Source: Chlorobaculum sp. 24CR
GTDB taxonomy: Bacteria; Bacteroidota; Chlorobiia; Chlorobiales; Chlorobiaceae
Direction: 5' to 3'
DNA length: 60,315 bases
NCBI RefSeq assembly: GCF_004118635.1
Contig: NZ_SDGU01000110.1
Coordinates: forward strand, 1 to 60,315
Shown here one piece after another: positions 28,774 through 38,036 of this stretch. The translations under genes were made by a program, and so were the position numbers. Position 1 is the stretch's first letter; every line of letters begins with the position of its first letter. Under the pieces are notes generated by a model. It did not search any database. It saw only the letters and a program-made list of their open reading frames with translations, and was not told where the DNA came from.

Positions 28774-29415
28774 AGCTTTCCCTCCCCCCCCGTTAAAATT
28801 ATTGGCTCTTTACTGTTAGGCGTTGACTATCGGAGATGTCTCATGAATTGACCGTGTAACGGGCGATAAATAAATGTCTGTAAGTGTCTATTTTAATATG
28901 GCTCATAGCCTTTCCCCATGAGGCTCGCCAACCTGTTTTTGATGCCGATTATGATTATGCGCAAATCAGGATTCAGCAATCAGCGAGATTTATGTTGTTT
29001 CCTTATAATGTATAAAAAAAGTAAACCAAAATAGTCAGATCAAGCTCATTTGCATAGAATAACAATTTTTTTCGACTTTTTTTCCTGTTATAAACTTGTT
29101 CTGCTTGAGAAGGAGCCGGAGATGGCAGAGGTGGCGGGAGTATTCTCTTGAGGGTATTCCTTAAAGTCAGTAGTGATATAAGATATTGAAATATATAGCC
29201 TTAGTCTTGATTTTTCCGAGCGGAATATCTCGCATCTGATTCCCCTCCCGGCTTTATTTGCGTTCATCCTCATCAATGGCAATAGTCGCCGGGTAGCCCG
29301 CAGGCGAGGTTGTTTCCTGCGCAGAAAAGAGTTTGCAGAGGGTTCACGCTTCGGGTGCGCATCGTCTCGCTTTACGGCCTTACTTTGGCATGGCTTTGAT
29401 CTCAATTTTACCGGG
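28774..29415. other. intergenic region, no gene seen
   Basis: About 640 bases between the second pilin and the PHP gene. The first 300 are AT-rich and probably hold the pilin promoter. I see no convincing reading frame, hairpin terminator or RNA gene. The last 15 bases before the PHP start (CTCAATTTTACCGGG) are shared with the degraded PHP copy at 12988. Confidence 0.4.
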
Positions 29416-30126
29416 ATGCTCATGCAATGGCTTTATTGCGATTTTCATATCCACACAACCTGGAGTGACGGCAATTGCTCGATTGACGAGGTTGTCGATC
29501 TTTACGGCGAGACGGGATTCGATGTGATCGCCATCACCGATCATGTGCTTGACAGCGGAAGCATCGAGCGTTACGGGAAGCCGGTTTCCGAGCTTTCCGT
29601 CATGGATCGTCAGGATTTTGGCGCGTACCAGGAGGCGTTGTGGGGGGCGGCAAGGAGGGCGTGGGAGCGGTATGGAATGCTGCTGATTCCGGGTGTCGAG
29701 CTGACCAACAATACGCAGCGCTACCACATCCTCGCCCTCGACATCAAAGAGTACATCGCTCCCGATCTCTCCGTCGAAGAGATCATTGAATCCATCCACC
29801 GACAACAGGGCATTTCGGTTGCCTGCCACCCCTATTTCAGGAACCATTCCGGGGAAGACCCGTCGTTCTACCTCTGGGAAAACCATGAACGCCTCGCCTC
29901 GCTGTTCGACGCCTGGGAGGTGGCCAACCGTGACGACCTGTTCAATGTGGTCGGTCTGAAAAAGTTCAACTACATCGCCAACTCCGACTTTCACGAACGG
30001 CGTCATCTGCTCTCGTGGAAAACGCTCTTGCGGTGCGAAAAGAATGTCGAGTCGGTCAAGGAGGCGATCCGGAAGAACGACCAGGTTTCGCTGTTTTTGT
30101 ACCGTGGCGGAAAAATCCGGCCATGA
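29416..30126 (+). CDS. PHP-domain metal-dependent phosphoesterase
   Basis: A 236-residue PHP protein. The first motif is FHIHTTWSDGNCSIDEVV (about 10-27), the second ITDHVL (about 40), with a conserved VELTN block near 95 and CHPYFRN (about 136); NSDFHER near 190 completes the metal site. PHP proteins hydrolyse phosphoesters such as nucleotides or histidinol phosphate; the substrate here is unknown. The ATG at 29422 is an alternative start. A decayed partial copy lies at 12988-13260, evidence of an old duplication or transfer. Confidence 0.85.
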   Translation: MLMQWLYCDFHIHTTWSDGNCSIDEVVDLYGETGFDVIAITDHVLDSGSIERYGKPVSELSVMDRQDFGAYQEALWGAARRAWERYGMLLIPGVELTNNTQRYHILALDIKEYIAPDLSVEEIIESIHRQQGISVACHPYFRNHSGEDPSFYLWENHERLASLFDAWEVANRDDLFNVVGLKKFNYIANSDFHERRHLLSWKTLLRCEKNVESVKEAIRKNDQVSLFLYRGGKIRP

Positions 30127-30194
30127 GTGGCGTTTTTGCCGGAGAGCCGCCAAAAGCCAATCCCGCGCCATCGAGACAGCGTCGCCTCGCGCGC

Positions 30195-31169
30195 TCAGCT
30201 CGCGCTCGACATGACAAGGTAGATGGTGTAGGCGACATAGCTGCCGACAAGAAAGCCGCCCTCGATCCTGTTGATGCGGCCAGTGCCTGCGCCGCGAAAG
30301 CCGTAACCGAAGACGAACAGCGACAGGGTCAGCACAGACATCACCATGATGTCGCGGGAAAAGACCACCGGCGCTATTTCCGCCGGATGGATCGATCCGG
30401 CGATTCCGGCAACGGCCAGAGTGTTGAACAGATTGGAACCCAGCACGTTGCCCAAGGCGATGTCGTGCTCGCCCTTGCGGGCGGCTACGACCGAAGAGGC
30501 CAGTTCCGGCAGTGAGGTGCCAACCGCCACGATCGTGAGTCCGATAACCAGATTGCTCACGCCAAGCGCCGCCGCTATGCCGACCGCTCCCCAGACAAGC
30601 ATTTGCGAACTCAGGAGCAGCAGGGCGAGGCCAAGGGCTATCAGGAAAAGAGCTTTTTTCAGCGGCATCCGGTGCTGTTCGAGCTCCTGCTCCATCTCTT
30701 CGCCGAAGTCGTCGCTCGATTTACTGATGCCTTCCCGAACCGACCAGCCGGTCAGAAGCGCAAATATGCCGAGCAGCATGATGGCATCCTGCCGGTCAAG
30801 CATACCGTCGGAGAACAGAAACGCCGCGATGGCCGTCACGACGCTCAGGATCGGCAACTCCTTGCGAAGGACGCGGGAGTGCACGGCAATCGGGCTGATG
30901 AGCGAGGCGATGCCGAGAATGAGCGCGATATTGGTGATATTCGATCCGATCGCGTTGCCCAGCGCAATGTCGGGATTGCCCTGGGAGGAGGAGATGGCTG
31001 ACACCGACATTTCGGGGGCCGAAGTGCCAAACCCCACGATCACCATGCCGATCAGCAGCGGAGGAATCCTGAAATGGCGGGCCGTCGCGGCTGCGCCGTC
31101 AACAAAACGACCGGCGCTCCAGACCAGCAACGCCAGTCCGGCAACCACCGCGAGAGAAAACAACAGCAT
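30195..31169 (-). CDS. Na+/Ca2+ exchanger family protein (YrbG/CaxA type)
   Basis: A 324-residue cation antiporter with two inverted alpha-repeats, each carrying the ion-binding signature. The first is GFGTSAPEMSVSAISS...GNAIGSNITNIAL (about 47-85); the second is VGTSLPELASSVVAA...GNVLGSNLFNTLA (about 215-250). About ten membrane helices are apparent, with an acidic cytoplasmic loop (SSDDFGEEMEQELEQH) between the halves. It should exchange Ca2+ for Na+ across the inner membrane. It is divergent from the membrane-protein gene at 31350. Confidence 0.9.
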   Translation of the reverse strand: MLLFSLAVVAGLALLVWSAGRFVDGAAATARHFRIPPLLIGMVIVGFGTSAPEMSVSAISSSQGNPDIALGNAIGSNITNIALILGIASLISPIAVHSRVLRKELPILSVVTAIAAFLFSDGMLDRQDAIMLLGIFALLTGWSVREGISKSSDDFGEEMEQELEQHRMPLKKALFLIALGLALLLLSSQMLVWGAVGIAAALGVSNLVIGLTIVAVGTSLPELASSVVAARKGEHDIALGNVLGSNLFNTLAVAGIAGSIHPAEIAPVVFSRDIMVMSVLTLSLFVFGYGFRGAGTGRINRIEGGFLVGSYVAYTIYLVMSSAS

Positions 31170-31349
31170 AGTGAATCAGTTTGACAGGTGAGCGATTGCG
31201 GAAGATAATACGCCGCGCGAATCCTTCCGAATCGATCCGGTAGCGGAAACCCGTTCACGAGACTTTAACGGAAAGATTGAGCGGGTTTTGCTATTTTTGT
31301 GGTGTTGCAAAAACATCCGGCCGTGACTTGCGGCCTCAAATGCGGAACG

Positions 31350-32216
31350 ATGGTTGTTTTTCTCCGGCGCTTTGTCGCCCTGTACGACTGGTTTGAGCAG
31401 CTCTGGGAAGACCGGCGACGGGAGCGCGTTGCAGCCAATCTGCTGCTGCTGGCGTTCCTCTCTTCGCTCATGCTGATCGAGCTTGCCCGGCAGGGGCTGC
31501 TTCCGGTGGAAGTCGCTGCCCTGCTGCCGAAAAGCCACTACTACGCCATCAGCACAGCGCTCTCCATGCTGCTCGGCCTCGAAGTGTTCGGGCTGGTCTT
31601 CAGTCTCTCCAAATCGGTTTCGGTGTCGGTCGGCAAGCAGTTTGAAATTCTCTCGCTCATTCTGCTTCGCCACTCCTTCAGCGAGCTGGTGCATTTCAGC
31701 GAGCCGCTGGGCTGGGCGGAGGCGTCGCAGCCGGTGCTCCTCATGCTTGCCTATGCGGGCGGCGGCCTGTCGATTTTCCTCCTGCTCGGCGTCTATTACA
31801 AGCTCCAGCACCATCGCGCCATCACCCGCGACAAGGAGGCCGCGGCGGATTTCATCGCCGTCAAGAAGATCATCTCGCTTTTGCTCCTGCTGATCTTTCT
31901 CGTGATCGGCGCTATCGACGGTTTGAAGTATCTGAATGGCAATGCCACGAACGAATTCTTTTCGCTCTTCTTCACGATTCTCATCTTCAGCGACGTGCTG
32001 ATCGTGCTGATTTCGCTGCGCTACAGTTCGAGCTATCCCGTTGTTTTCCGGAACTCCGGGTTCGCCGTCGCCACCTTGCTCATCCGGCTCGCCCTGACCG
32101 CGCCGCCCTACATCAGCGTGCTGCTCGGCATCGGCGCGATTGCGTTCGCCATTGGCATCACCTTCGCCTACAACCGCTTCGATAACGCTGAGATGCAGCG
32201 CTCGGCGCATATCTGA
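31350..32216 (+). CDS. hypothetical multi-pass membrane protein
   Basis: A 288-residue protein I cannot assign to a family. It has an N-terminal amphipathic segment (RRFVALYDWFEQLWEDRRRE), about seven hydrophobic helices, and a charged loop after helix 4 (YKLQHHRAITRDKEAAADF). The frame is open upstream to a GTG at 31299, but ATG 31350 gives a more natural N-terminus. The last codons and stop form one arm of a perfect 20-bp palindrome shared with the end of bioA. Confidence 0.75.
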   Translation: MVVFLRRFVALYDWFEQLWEDRRRERVAANLLLLAFLSSLMLIELARQGLLPVEVAALLPKSHYYAISTALSMLLGLEVFGLVFSLSKSVSVSVGKQFEILSLILLRHSFSELVHFSEPLGWAEASQPVLLMLAYAGGGLSIFLLLGVYYKLQHHRAITRDKEAAADFIAVKKIISLLLLLIFLVIGAIDGLKYLNGNATNEFFSLFFTILIFSDVLIVLISLRYSSSYPVVFRNSGFAVATLLIRLALTAPPYISVLLGIGAIAFAIGITFAYNRFDNAEMQRSAHI

Positions 32217-32234
32217 GCGCTGCATCTCAGCGTT
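32184..32234. terminator. perfect 20-bp inverted repeat between two convergent gene ends
   Basis: Arms 32184-32203 and 32215-32234 are exact reverse complements around an 11-base loop. The left arm encodes the C-terminus of the membrane protein (NAEMQRS) and the right arm overlaps the last codons of bioA. It would form a very stable hairpin in both transcripts. There is no T-run after it, so it is a likely but atypical bidirectional terminator. Confidence 0.6.
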
Positions 32235-33534
32235 GTGCTTCATCGGAATTGGGTGGAGCGCCGTCAGCACTCATCTCCAGCACCTCGCAGACCGCCGAGG
32301 TGAGCCGGGCCAGCTCTCCGTCGCCGATGATGAATGGAGGCATGAGATAGACCAGTCGCCCGAACGGCCGCACCCAGACGCCGCGCTCGACGAACTCCCG
32401 CTGGATTTTCGCCATATCGACCGGGCAGTCGAGTTCCACCACGCCAATCGCGCCAAGCACGCGCACGTCGCGCACGCCGTCGAGCTTCGTGCAGGGGGCG
32501 AGTTCCTCGGCGAGCTGCTTCTCGATGCGCCGGACGCTCGATTGCCAGTCGCTGGAGAGCAACAGGCGAAGGCTCGCCACCGCCGCCGCGCAGGCGAGCG
32601 GGTTGGCCATGAAGGTGGGGCCGTGCATGAACACGCCGGGGTCGCCCGTCGAGATCGTGTCAGCCACATGGCCGGAGGCGACCGTTGCGGCGAGGCTCAT
32701 GTAGCCGCCGGTCAGCGCCTTGCCGAGGCAAACGATGTCGGGCGTGACGCCCGCGTACTCCATCGCGAACATCCGGCCCGTTCGCCCGAAGCCGGTGGCG
32801 ATCTCGTCGAAAATGAGCAGCACCTCGTGCTCATCGCACAGCTCGCGGAGGCGTTGCAGATAAACCAGATTGTAGAAGCGCATCCCGCCCGCCCCCTGCA
32901 CGATTGGCTCGATGATGACCGCCGCGACGGTGCTGGCGTGAGTTTCGAGCATCTGCTTCATCTCCGACATCGCCTCCTCGCGCCACGGCTCGCGGAAGCC
33001 GCACGACGGCGCTTCGGCGAAGAGCTGCTCCGGCACTGCGCCGCTGAAGAGGCTGTGCATTCCCGTGACCGGATCGCAGACCGACATGGCCATGAAGGTG
33101 TCGCCGTGGTAGCCGGAACGCACCGTCAGCAAGCGCTTCTTCTCCGGCCTGCCTGCCGCCTGCCAGTATTGCAGCGCCATTTTGATGGCTACCTCGACCG
33201 ACACCGAGCCGGAGTCGCAGAAGAAAACCCGGTCGAGCGGATCGGGCAACAGGCCGATAAGCAGGCGGCCAAGCTCGATGGCTGGCTGGTGCGTCAGGCC
33301 GCCGAACATGACGTGGCTCATGCGACCGAGCTGCTCCGTCACGGCGCGGTTCAGCGCCGGGTGGTTGTAGCCGTGGATCGCCGCCCACCACGAAGACATA
33401 CCATCGATGAGCTGCCGCCCGTCCTCCAGCTCGATCATCACGCCGCTGGCGCTTTTGACCGGATAGACCGGCAGCGGCTCCTTCATCGAGGTGTAGGGGT
33501 GCCAGAGATGCTGGCGGTCGAATTCGAGATCCAT
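32227..33534 (-). CDS. bioA: adenosylmethionine-8-amino-7-oxononanoate aminotransferase
   Basis: BioA converts KAPA to DAPA in biotin synthesis, using S-adenosylmethionine as amino donor and PLP as cofactor. The 435 residues show the class III aminotransferase pattern. The N-terminal HLWHPYTSM block and [16 protein letters not shown] are typical of BioA, as is [18 protein letters not shown] contacts are seen at [14 protein letters not shown], and the PLP lysine is in [10 protein letters not shown]. It is the last biotin gene, set apart from bioD by 138 bases filled by a MITE-like repeat. Confidence 0.96.
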   Translation of the reverse strand: MDLEFDRQHLWHPYTSMKEPLPVYPVKSASGVMIELEDGRQLIDGMSSWWAAIHGYNHPALNRAVTEQLGRMSHVMFGGLTHQPAIELGRLLIGLLPDPLDRVFFCDSGSVSVEVAIKMALQYWQAAGRPEKKRLLTVRSGYHGDTFMAMSVCDPVTGMHSLFSGAVPEQLFAEAPSCGFREPWREEAMSEMKQMLETHASTVAAVIIEPIVQGAGGMRFYNLVYLQRLRELCDEHEVLLIFDEIATGFGRTGRMFAMEYAGVTPDIVCLGKALTGGYMSLAATVASGHVADTISTGDPGVFMHGPTFMANPLACAAAVASLRLLLSSDWQSSVRRIEKQLAEELAPCTKLDGVRDVRVLGAIGVVELDCPVDMAKIQREFVERGVWVRPFGRLVYLMPPFIIGDGELARLTSAVCEVLEMSADGAPPNSDEAQR

Positions 33535-33538
33535 GATA

Positions 33539-33674
33539 ACTACTCCGGCAATTAAAACGCTTGATAATTGCCCCGGACTTTAGTCCGGGGTGTATGCATA
33601 ACACAAAATATATCAGGGCTTTAGCCCAATCTCTTTTTGCGGAGGCATTTGCGATGTATTGTCACCGAAGCACT
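33539..33674 (-). repeat. MITE-like repeat, copy C, between bioD and bioA
   Basis: Read on the minus strand it contains AAAGAGATTGGGCTAAAGCCC, then CCCCGGACTAAAGTCCGGGG (intact palindrome), then TTTTAATTGCCGGAGTA. It aligns block for block with copies A and B. It fills nearly the whole bioD-bioA gap and touches the bioD stop codon. Confidence 0.7.
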
Positions 33675-34368
33675 AATTGTTCTGCGGGTTCAGGATGCGT
33701 TGCAGGTCGCCCGCCGTCGCCGCGAGGCCGCGGGCGTCGAGATCGATCACCGGCGCGTCGCCGCAGCCGAGGCGCTTGAGGGCGGCGGCGATCACCGTGC
33801 GCGTGTCGGCGGCGATGCGTTCGTCCGCCTCGAAGAACCGGTTGTAGATGATGCCTCGAACCGGAATGCGCCGCGCCGCGCATGCTTCGAGCGAGAGCAG
33901 CGTGTGGTTGATGCTGCCGAGGCGGGGCGAAGTGACCAGCACGAGGCCGTAGCCCGCGTCGCGCGCGTAGTCCGCGAAAAGCAGCTCCGGCGTGAGCGGC
34001 ACGAGCAGCCCGCCAACCCCTTCGAGCAGCACGAGCTCGTAGCGCAACTGTAATTTGAAGGTGCTGCGCCGGATCGCCATGAAGTCGATCTCGCGCCCCT
34101 CCAGCGCGGCGGCCAGATGCGGCGAGGCCGGAAAGCGGAAGAGGTACGGGCAGGTCGTGCCGTCCAGATCGACCTCCTGCAACGGGATGCCCATCAGCTC
34201 GCGATGCGCGGCAATGTCCTCCGAAACGCCCTCGCAGCCGGTCTGCACGATCTTTTGCGTGATCGTGCGCACTCCCGCCCCGGCGAAGCTCCGGGCGAGC
34301 TGGCCGGTGGCGACGGTTTTGCCGATGCCGGTATCGATGCCGGAGATGGCGAGCACTTCTCCTTTCAT
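33673..34368 (-). CDS. bioD: dethiobiotin synthetase
   Basis: BioD carboxylates DAPA with ATP to form dethiobiotin. From ATG 34368 the 231-residue protein begins MKGEVLAISGIDTGIGKTVATG, whose GxxxxGKT/V P-loop is the BioD signature. The VLLEGVGGLLVPL block follows near 115. Longer upstream reading in this frame is only the shadow of bioC. The start overlaps the bioC stop by 3 bases (ATGA), a translationally coupled pair. Its stop is at the edge of the MITE-like repeat. Confidence 0.93.
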   Translation of the reverse strand: MKGEVLAISGIDTGIGKTVATGQLARSFAGAGVRTITQKIVQTGCEGVSEDIAAHRELMGIPLQEVDLDGTTCPYLFRFPASPHLAAALEGREIDFMAIRRSTFKLQLRYELVLLEGVGGLLVPLTPELLFADYARDAGYGLVLVTSPRLGSINHTLLSLEACAARRIPVRGIIYNRFFEADERIAADTRTVIAAALKRLGCGDAPVIDLDARGLAATAGDLQRILNPQNN

Positions 34369-35147
34369 GACTCTTTCCTCCTGAAACAGCAATAAACGGG
34401 ATGCCAGGTGAGCGCGACGCCGCTGCCCGTCGGGTAGGCCGTGCGGTAGCGGTGCAGAAAATCGAGATAGCGCGAGCGCGTCCAGGCGCGGCGGGAAACG
34501 CCGTTCACGCCGGTTGCGCGGATGTGGCGGAGTACCGCTTCGGGCGTCTCGAACTCCTGCCGGACGATCTCCTCTTCGATGGCGATCACCTCGAATGCCG
34601 CTCCGCCAAGTGCGGCGACTTCGCCGATGCTCCGGTAGGGGAGCGCCGCCTCGCCGAGCGCGGCGATTTCGCGCATGTTCTCTGCGCCGAAGGTGCTGAA
34701 CGCCACGAGGCCGCCCGGCATCATCGACGCCGAGAGCCGCTCGAAAAATCGCGCCGGATCGTGCAGCCACTGCACGGTGGCGTTCGAGACAGCGAGATCG
34801 AGATTGGCGGGCAGCGGATCGAGCGGCTCGACGTCGCCGGGCAGGAACTCCAGCCGCCCGATCGTCCGTCCGGCCAGCGCCTGTTCGACGAACACGCGGC
34901 TTTCGGCGACGAGATCGTTGGCGAAAAACACGTCCGCCGAGTGGCGCTCGAAGAGCATCGAGGTGAGCATGGCCGAGCCGCAGCCGAACTCGAAGACGCG
35001 GCCAAGCGGCGGCGCGGCTCCGGCGCTCTCGATCATCGCAACCAGCCGGGCGGCCATGCGGCGCTGCACCTCGGCGTGACCGGCGTAGGTCGGCAGCGCC
35101 CGCCGGAAGCGGCGGCGCACGAGCTGCTTGTCGATCACGCCGCTCAT
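34365..35147 (-). CDS. bioC: malonyl-ACP O-methyltransferase
   Basis: BioC methylates malonyl-ACP so that the disguised acid can be extended to pimeloyl-ACP methyl ester by fatty-acid synthesis. The 260 residues from ATG 35147 include the BioC N-terminus (DKQLVRRRFRRALPTYAGHAEVQRRMA), the SAM-binding VFEFGCGSAMLTSML (about 50) and the core NLDLAVSNATVQWLHDPARFF. The neighbour bioG removes the methyl group at the end of the cycle. Both ends are joined to neighbours by ATGA overlaps. Confidence 0.92.
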   Translation of the reverse strand: MSGVIDKQLVRRRFRRALPTYAGHAEVQRRMAARLVAMIESAGAAPPLGRVFEFGCGSAMLTSMLFERHSADVFFANDLVAESRVFVEQALAGRTIGRLEFLPGDVEPLDPLPANLDLAVSNATVQWLHDPARFFERLSASMMPGGLVAFSTFGAENMREIAALGEAALPYRSIGEVAALGGAAFEVIAIEEEIVRQEFETPEAVLRHIRATGVNGVSRRAWTRSRYLDFLHRYRTAYPTGSGVALTWHPVYCCFRRKES

Positions 35148-35824
35148 GCCAGCAACTCCCGCCATCCGGCGAGGTGGGTGAAGGGAAAGTGGGGCATCCC
35201 GGCAATTTCGACGGCGGGCACTCCCGCCTCGCGCCACGCCCGGCGCTGGTTCTCCGGCGAAAAGATCAGGTCGCGCTCGCCAATCACTGCCTTCGAGAAC
35301 CTCCACGACGCGGCGCTTTCCGCCGGGCAGCGGGCGACAGCATCGCCAATCGAGCGAAGCTCCGCCTGCTGGTCGTTGGCATCTCGCTCCGAACGGACGG
35401 CCTCGGCGATCTCCGGCGGAACGCCGCCCATCATCCGGCGCTCGAAGCGCTTGCGGTTCTCGTCGTTCCAGCTTTCGAGCGTTCCACGGAAAATCTCCGG
35501 CGGAATGCCGCGCTCCGCATCGACCGGCGTCGGCGTACCGTTGATCGCCACGGCGTGGCCAACTCGCCCGATCCCGGCGTTCGAGGCCGCCCAGACGCCG
35601 AGTGACCAGGCGACAAGATCGACCGAATCCGCGTTGGCCATCGCCTCGCCGAGCCATGCGGGCAGCGAGAGGTCGCGGTAGTCGCAGAGTACGGCGATGT
35701 CGCGTCCGTCGCCGCTGGGCCACGCCGAAACGAGCCAGTCGGCCACGCGGCGATCCATGCCCCAGCCGTTGAAAAAGAGCAGCAGATTTTGGTTGCCTCG
35801 CCGGACGATCCACTCCGCTTTCAC
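35144..35824 (-). CDS. bioG: pimeloyl-ACP methyl ester esterase, BioG type (DUF452)
   Basis: BioG cleaves the methyl ester of pimeloyl-ACP, releasing the chain for BioF. The 226 residues start at GTG 35824, whose bases overlap the bioF stop. The DUF452 pattern is clear: LLLFFNGWGMDRR near the N-terminus, the nucleophile elbow VAWSLGVWAA (about 72), and a late PHFPFTHL with the catalytic His. BioG replaces the unrelated BioH found in E. coli. It sits between bioF and bioC, the expected place for a step linked to both. Confidence 0.92.
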   Translation of the reverse strand: MKAEWIVRRGNQNLLLFFNGWGMDRRVADWLVSAWPSGDGRDIAVLCDYRDLSLPAWLGEAMANADSVDLVAWSLGVWAASNAGIGRVGHAVAINGTPTPVDAERGIPPEIFRGTLESWNDENRKRFERRMMGGVPPEIAEAVRSERDANDQQAELRSIGDAVARCPAESAASWRFSKAVIGERDLIFSPENQRRAWREAGVPAVEIAGMPHFPFTHLAGWRELLA

Positions 35825-37038
35825 GATGCGCCCCTTTTCATGGTTTCGGCAAGCGCGGCGATGTCTTTGCCGGTGAGGTCGGCGCGGAGCGAAAAACGAA
35901 GGCGCGAGCTGTTTTCGGGCACGGTCGGCGGGCGCACCGGCAGCGCGTGGAATCCCGCCTCGCCGAGCGCTCCGGCCATCGCCACCGCCCGGCTGTCTTC
36001 GCCCAGCACCACCGGCACGATGTGGCTCTCGCCGGGAACGTCGAACCCCGCCTCCCGAAGCCGGATGCGCAACGAGGCGGCGAGGCCGAGCAGATGCTCG
36101 CGCTCCGGCTGCATTTCGAGCTGTCGTGTGAAGGTGGCGAGGCTCCAGGCGAGCGTCATCGGCGGCAGGGCGGTGGTGAAGATCAGGGTGCGCATCGTGT
36201 TGACGAGGTACTCCCGGAAGAGGCCGCGCATGACGGCGTACGCGCCTGTCGAGGCGAGCGACTTGCCGAAGGTGCCGACGATGATATCGATCTCCCGCGT
36301 CACCCCCGCCTCTTCGCAAAGGCCGAGGCCCCGGCTGCCGAAGACGCCTACGCCGTGCGCTTCGTCCACGATCAGCACCGCGCCGTAGCGCCGCTTGAGA
36401 TCGACGAGACGCCAGAGGTCGGCCAGGTCGCCATCCATGCTGAAGACCGATTCGGTGACGATGAAAATCTGCCGGTACCGATCTCCGGCGGCCTGGAGCA
36501 GCTCTTCGAGATGATCGCAGTCGGCGTGGCGGAAGCGGCGGTACTCGGCCTCGGCGATTCGCAGGCCGTCGATGATGCTCGCGTGGTTGAGCTTGTCGCT
36601 GAGGATCAGGTCGTGGCGGGTGGCGAGCGCGGGCAGAATGCCGGTGTTGGCGTGGTAGCCGCTGTTGAAGACGAGCGCCGCTTCGCTGCCGTACGCGGCG
36701 GCAAGCGCAGCTTCGAGCTGGTCGCAGACCGGGTGGTGCCCCGTCAAGAGGCGCGACGAGGAGCTGGTCATGGCGTAGCGCCCGTCATCGAACCGATCAT
36801 CCCGAATCCCGGCGATGAACGACTTGAAAAGCTCGCGGTCAGCGCCGAGGCCGAGGTAGTCGTTCGAGGAGAGGTTCAGCAGCTCGCGCCCGGCAACGGT
36901 GATGAACCGCCCGCTCCGCTCGCCGGTGGCGGGGATGGAGCGGAAGCGCTGCTTCGCTTTCAGCTTTTCAAGCTCCGCCGCAATGTCGGCCAGAATCGGC
37001 AGCTCGGCGTAGCCCGTGTCCGTAACTCCGCCGCTCAT
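35821..37038 (-). CDS. bioF: 8-amino-7-oxononanoate synthase
   Basis: BioF joins pimeloyl-ACP and alanine to give KAPA, with PLP. From ATG 37038 the protein has 405 residues. Markers are [13 protein letters not shown] near 55, [15 protein letters not shown] (about 130), [17 protein letters not shown] (about 225) and the PLP lysine in [14 protein letters not shown] (about 258). It overlaps bioB and bioG by 4 bases each, so it is likely translated in step with them. Confidence 0.95.
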   Translation of the reverse strand: MSGGVTDTGYAELPILADIAAELEKLKAKQRFRSIPATGERSGRFITVAGRELLNLSSNDYLGLGADRELFKSFIAGIRDDRFDDGRYAMTSSSSRLLTGHHPVCDQLEAALAAAYGSEAALVFNSGYHANTGILPALATRHDLILSDKLNHASIIDGLRIAEAEYRRFRHADCDHLEELLQAAGDRYRQIFIVTESVFSMDGDLADLWRLVDLKRRYGAVLIVDEAHGVGVFGSRGLGLCEEAGVTREIDIIVGTFGKSLASTGAYAVMRGLFREYLVNTMRTLIFTTALPPMTLAWSLATFTRQLEMQPEREHLLGLAASLRIRLREAGFDVPGESHIVPVVLGEDSRAVAMAGALGEAGFHALPVRPPTVPENSSRLRFSLRADLTGKDIAALAETMKRGAS

Positions 37039-38036
37039 GAGAACATCGAGAGTTGCCGGGCGAGCTGCCGGTCGGCGGCAATGTCGCGGCCACGGGTGGT
37101 CAGGTAGCCGCCGGTGAGGAAGCCATCCGCGCCGGCGAGCATCAGCAACCCCTGAAAATCCTTCATCACGGTTTCGCGCCCGGCGGCGAACTTGATGATC
37201 TTCGTCGGGTGCGCGAGGCGGCAAATGGCGAAGGTTTTGGCGATCTCCGGCACCGAGACCGGCGCTGCCCCTTCGAGCGGCGTGCCGTCGATGGGCACCA
37301 GCACGTTGAGCGGAATGACCGACACGTCGAGGTCGCGCAGCGCGAAGATCATGCCGATGCGCTCCTGCATCGTTTCTCCGACGCCGAGAATGCCGCCGCA
37401 ACAGACCGCGATGCCGCTGGCTCGCAGCCGCCGGATCGTCTCGATGCGCTCGTCAACGCCGTGCGTCGTGGCGATCAGCTCGCCGTAGCGGCGCGGATCG
37501 ACCTGGATGTTGATGTTGTAGTGCGCAACGCCGTGACGGGCCAGTTCGGCGGCAGGCTCGTCGCCAAGGACGCCGAGCGAGGCGCAGATGTACAGGCCGG
37601 GCAGTTCGCGGTGCAACAGGTCGATCATGCCGAGAATTCGCTCGAACTCTGGCGTGATTTTCAGGTAGCCGTAGCCGCTCGTGACGATGCCGAAGTGGCC
37701 GATTCCCTGCTCCCAGGCGCTCCGGGCCTGTTCGAGCACCCGCGCCTCATCGACCAGCTCATAGACCTCGACCTCGGCGCTGTTGTGCTTCGACTGGGCG
37801 CAGAAGCGGCAGTTCTCGCCGCACACCCCGGATTTGGCGTTCATGATCGAGCAAGCGTGAATCGCGCCGTGGTTCACGGCATGGCGGGCCTTGACCTTGC
37901 TGGCGAGCGACACCAGGTCGAGCACCTCGGAGTCCGGCAGGTTGGCCAGCGCCGTGGCGAGTTCGAGCGATACCGGCTCGCCGGTATCGAGCACCCGGTA
38001 AGCCGCTTCAATGTCGGGGTGCAGTCGTGATGTCAT
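37035..38036 (-). CDS. bioB: biotin synthase
   Basis: BioB is the radical SAM enzyme that inserts sulfur into dethiobiotin. The 333 residues contain the [11 protein letters not shown] cluster motif (CxxxCxxC, about 72-80) for the 4Fe-4S cluster. The [29 protein letters not shown] region and a [11 protein letters not shown] block with the 2Fe-2S ligands follow. The stop overlaps bioF and the start overlaps the birA stop. Confidence 0.96.
   Translation of the reverse strand: MTSRLHPDIEAAYRVLDTGEPVSLELATALANLPDSEVLDLVSLASKVKARHAVNHGAIHACSIMNAKSGVCGENCRFCAQSKHNSAEVEVYELVDEARVLEQARSAWEQGIGHFGIVTSGYGYLKITPEFERILGMIDLLHRELPGLYICASLGVLGDEPAAELARHGVAHYNINIQVDPRRYGELIATTHGVDERIETIRRLRASGIAVCCGGILGVGETMQERIGMIFALRDLDVSVIPLNVLVPIDGTPLEGAAPVSVPEIAKTFAICRLAHPTKIIKFAAGRETVMKDFQGLLMLAGADGFLTGGYLTTRGRDIAADRQLARQLSMFS

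Noticed and set aside
34369-35205. N-terminal extension of bioD to 510 residues
   Set aside because: The extension is bioC read in another frame; bioD proper starts at the ATG with the P-loop directly after it.
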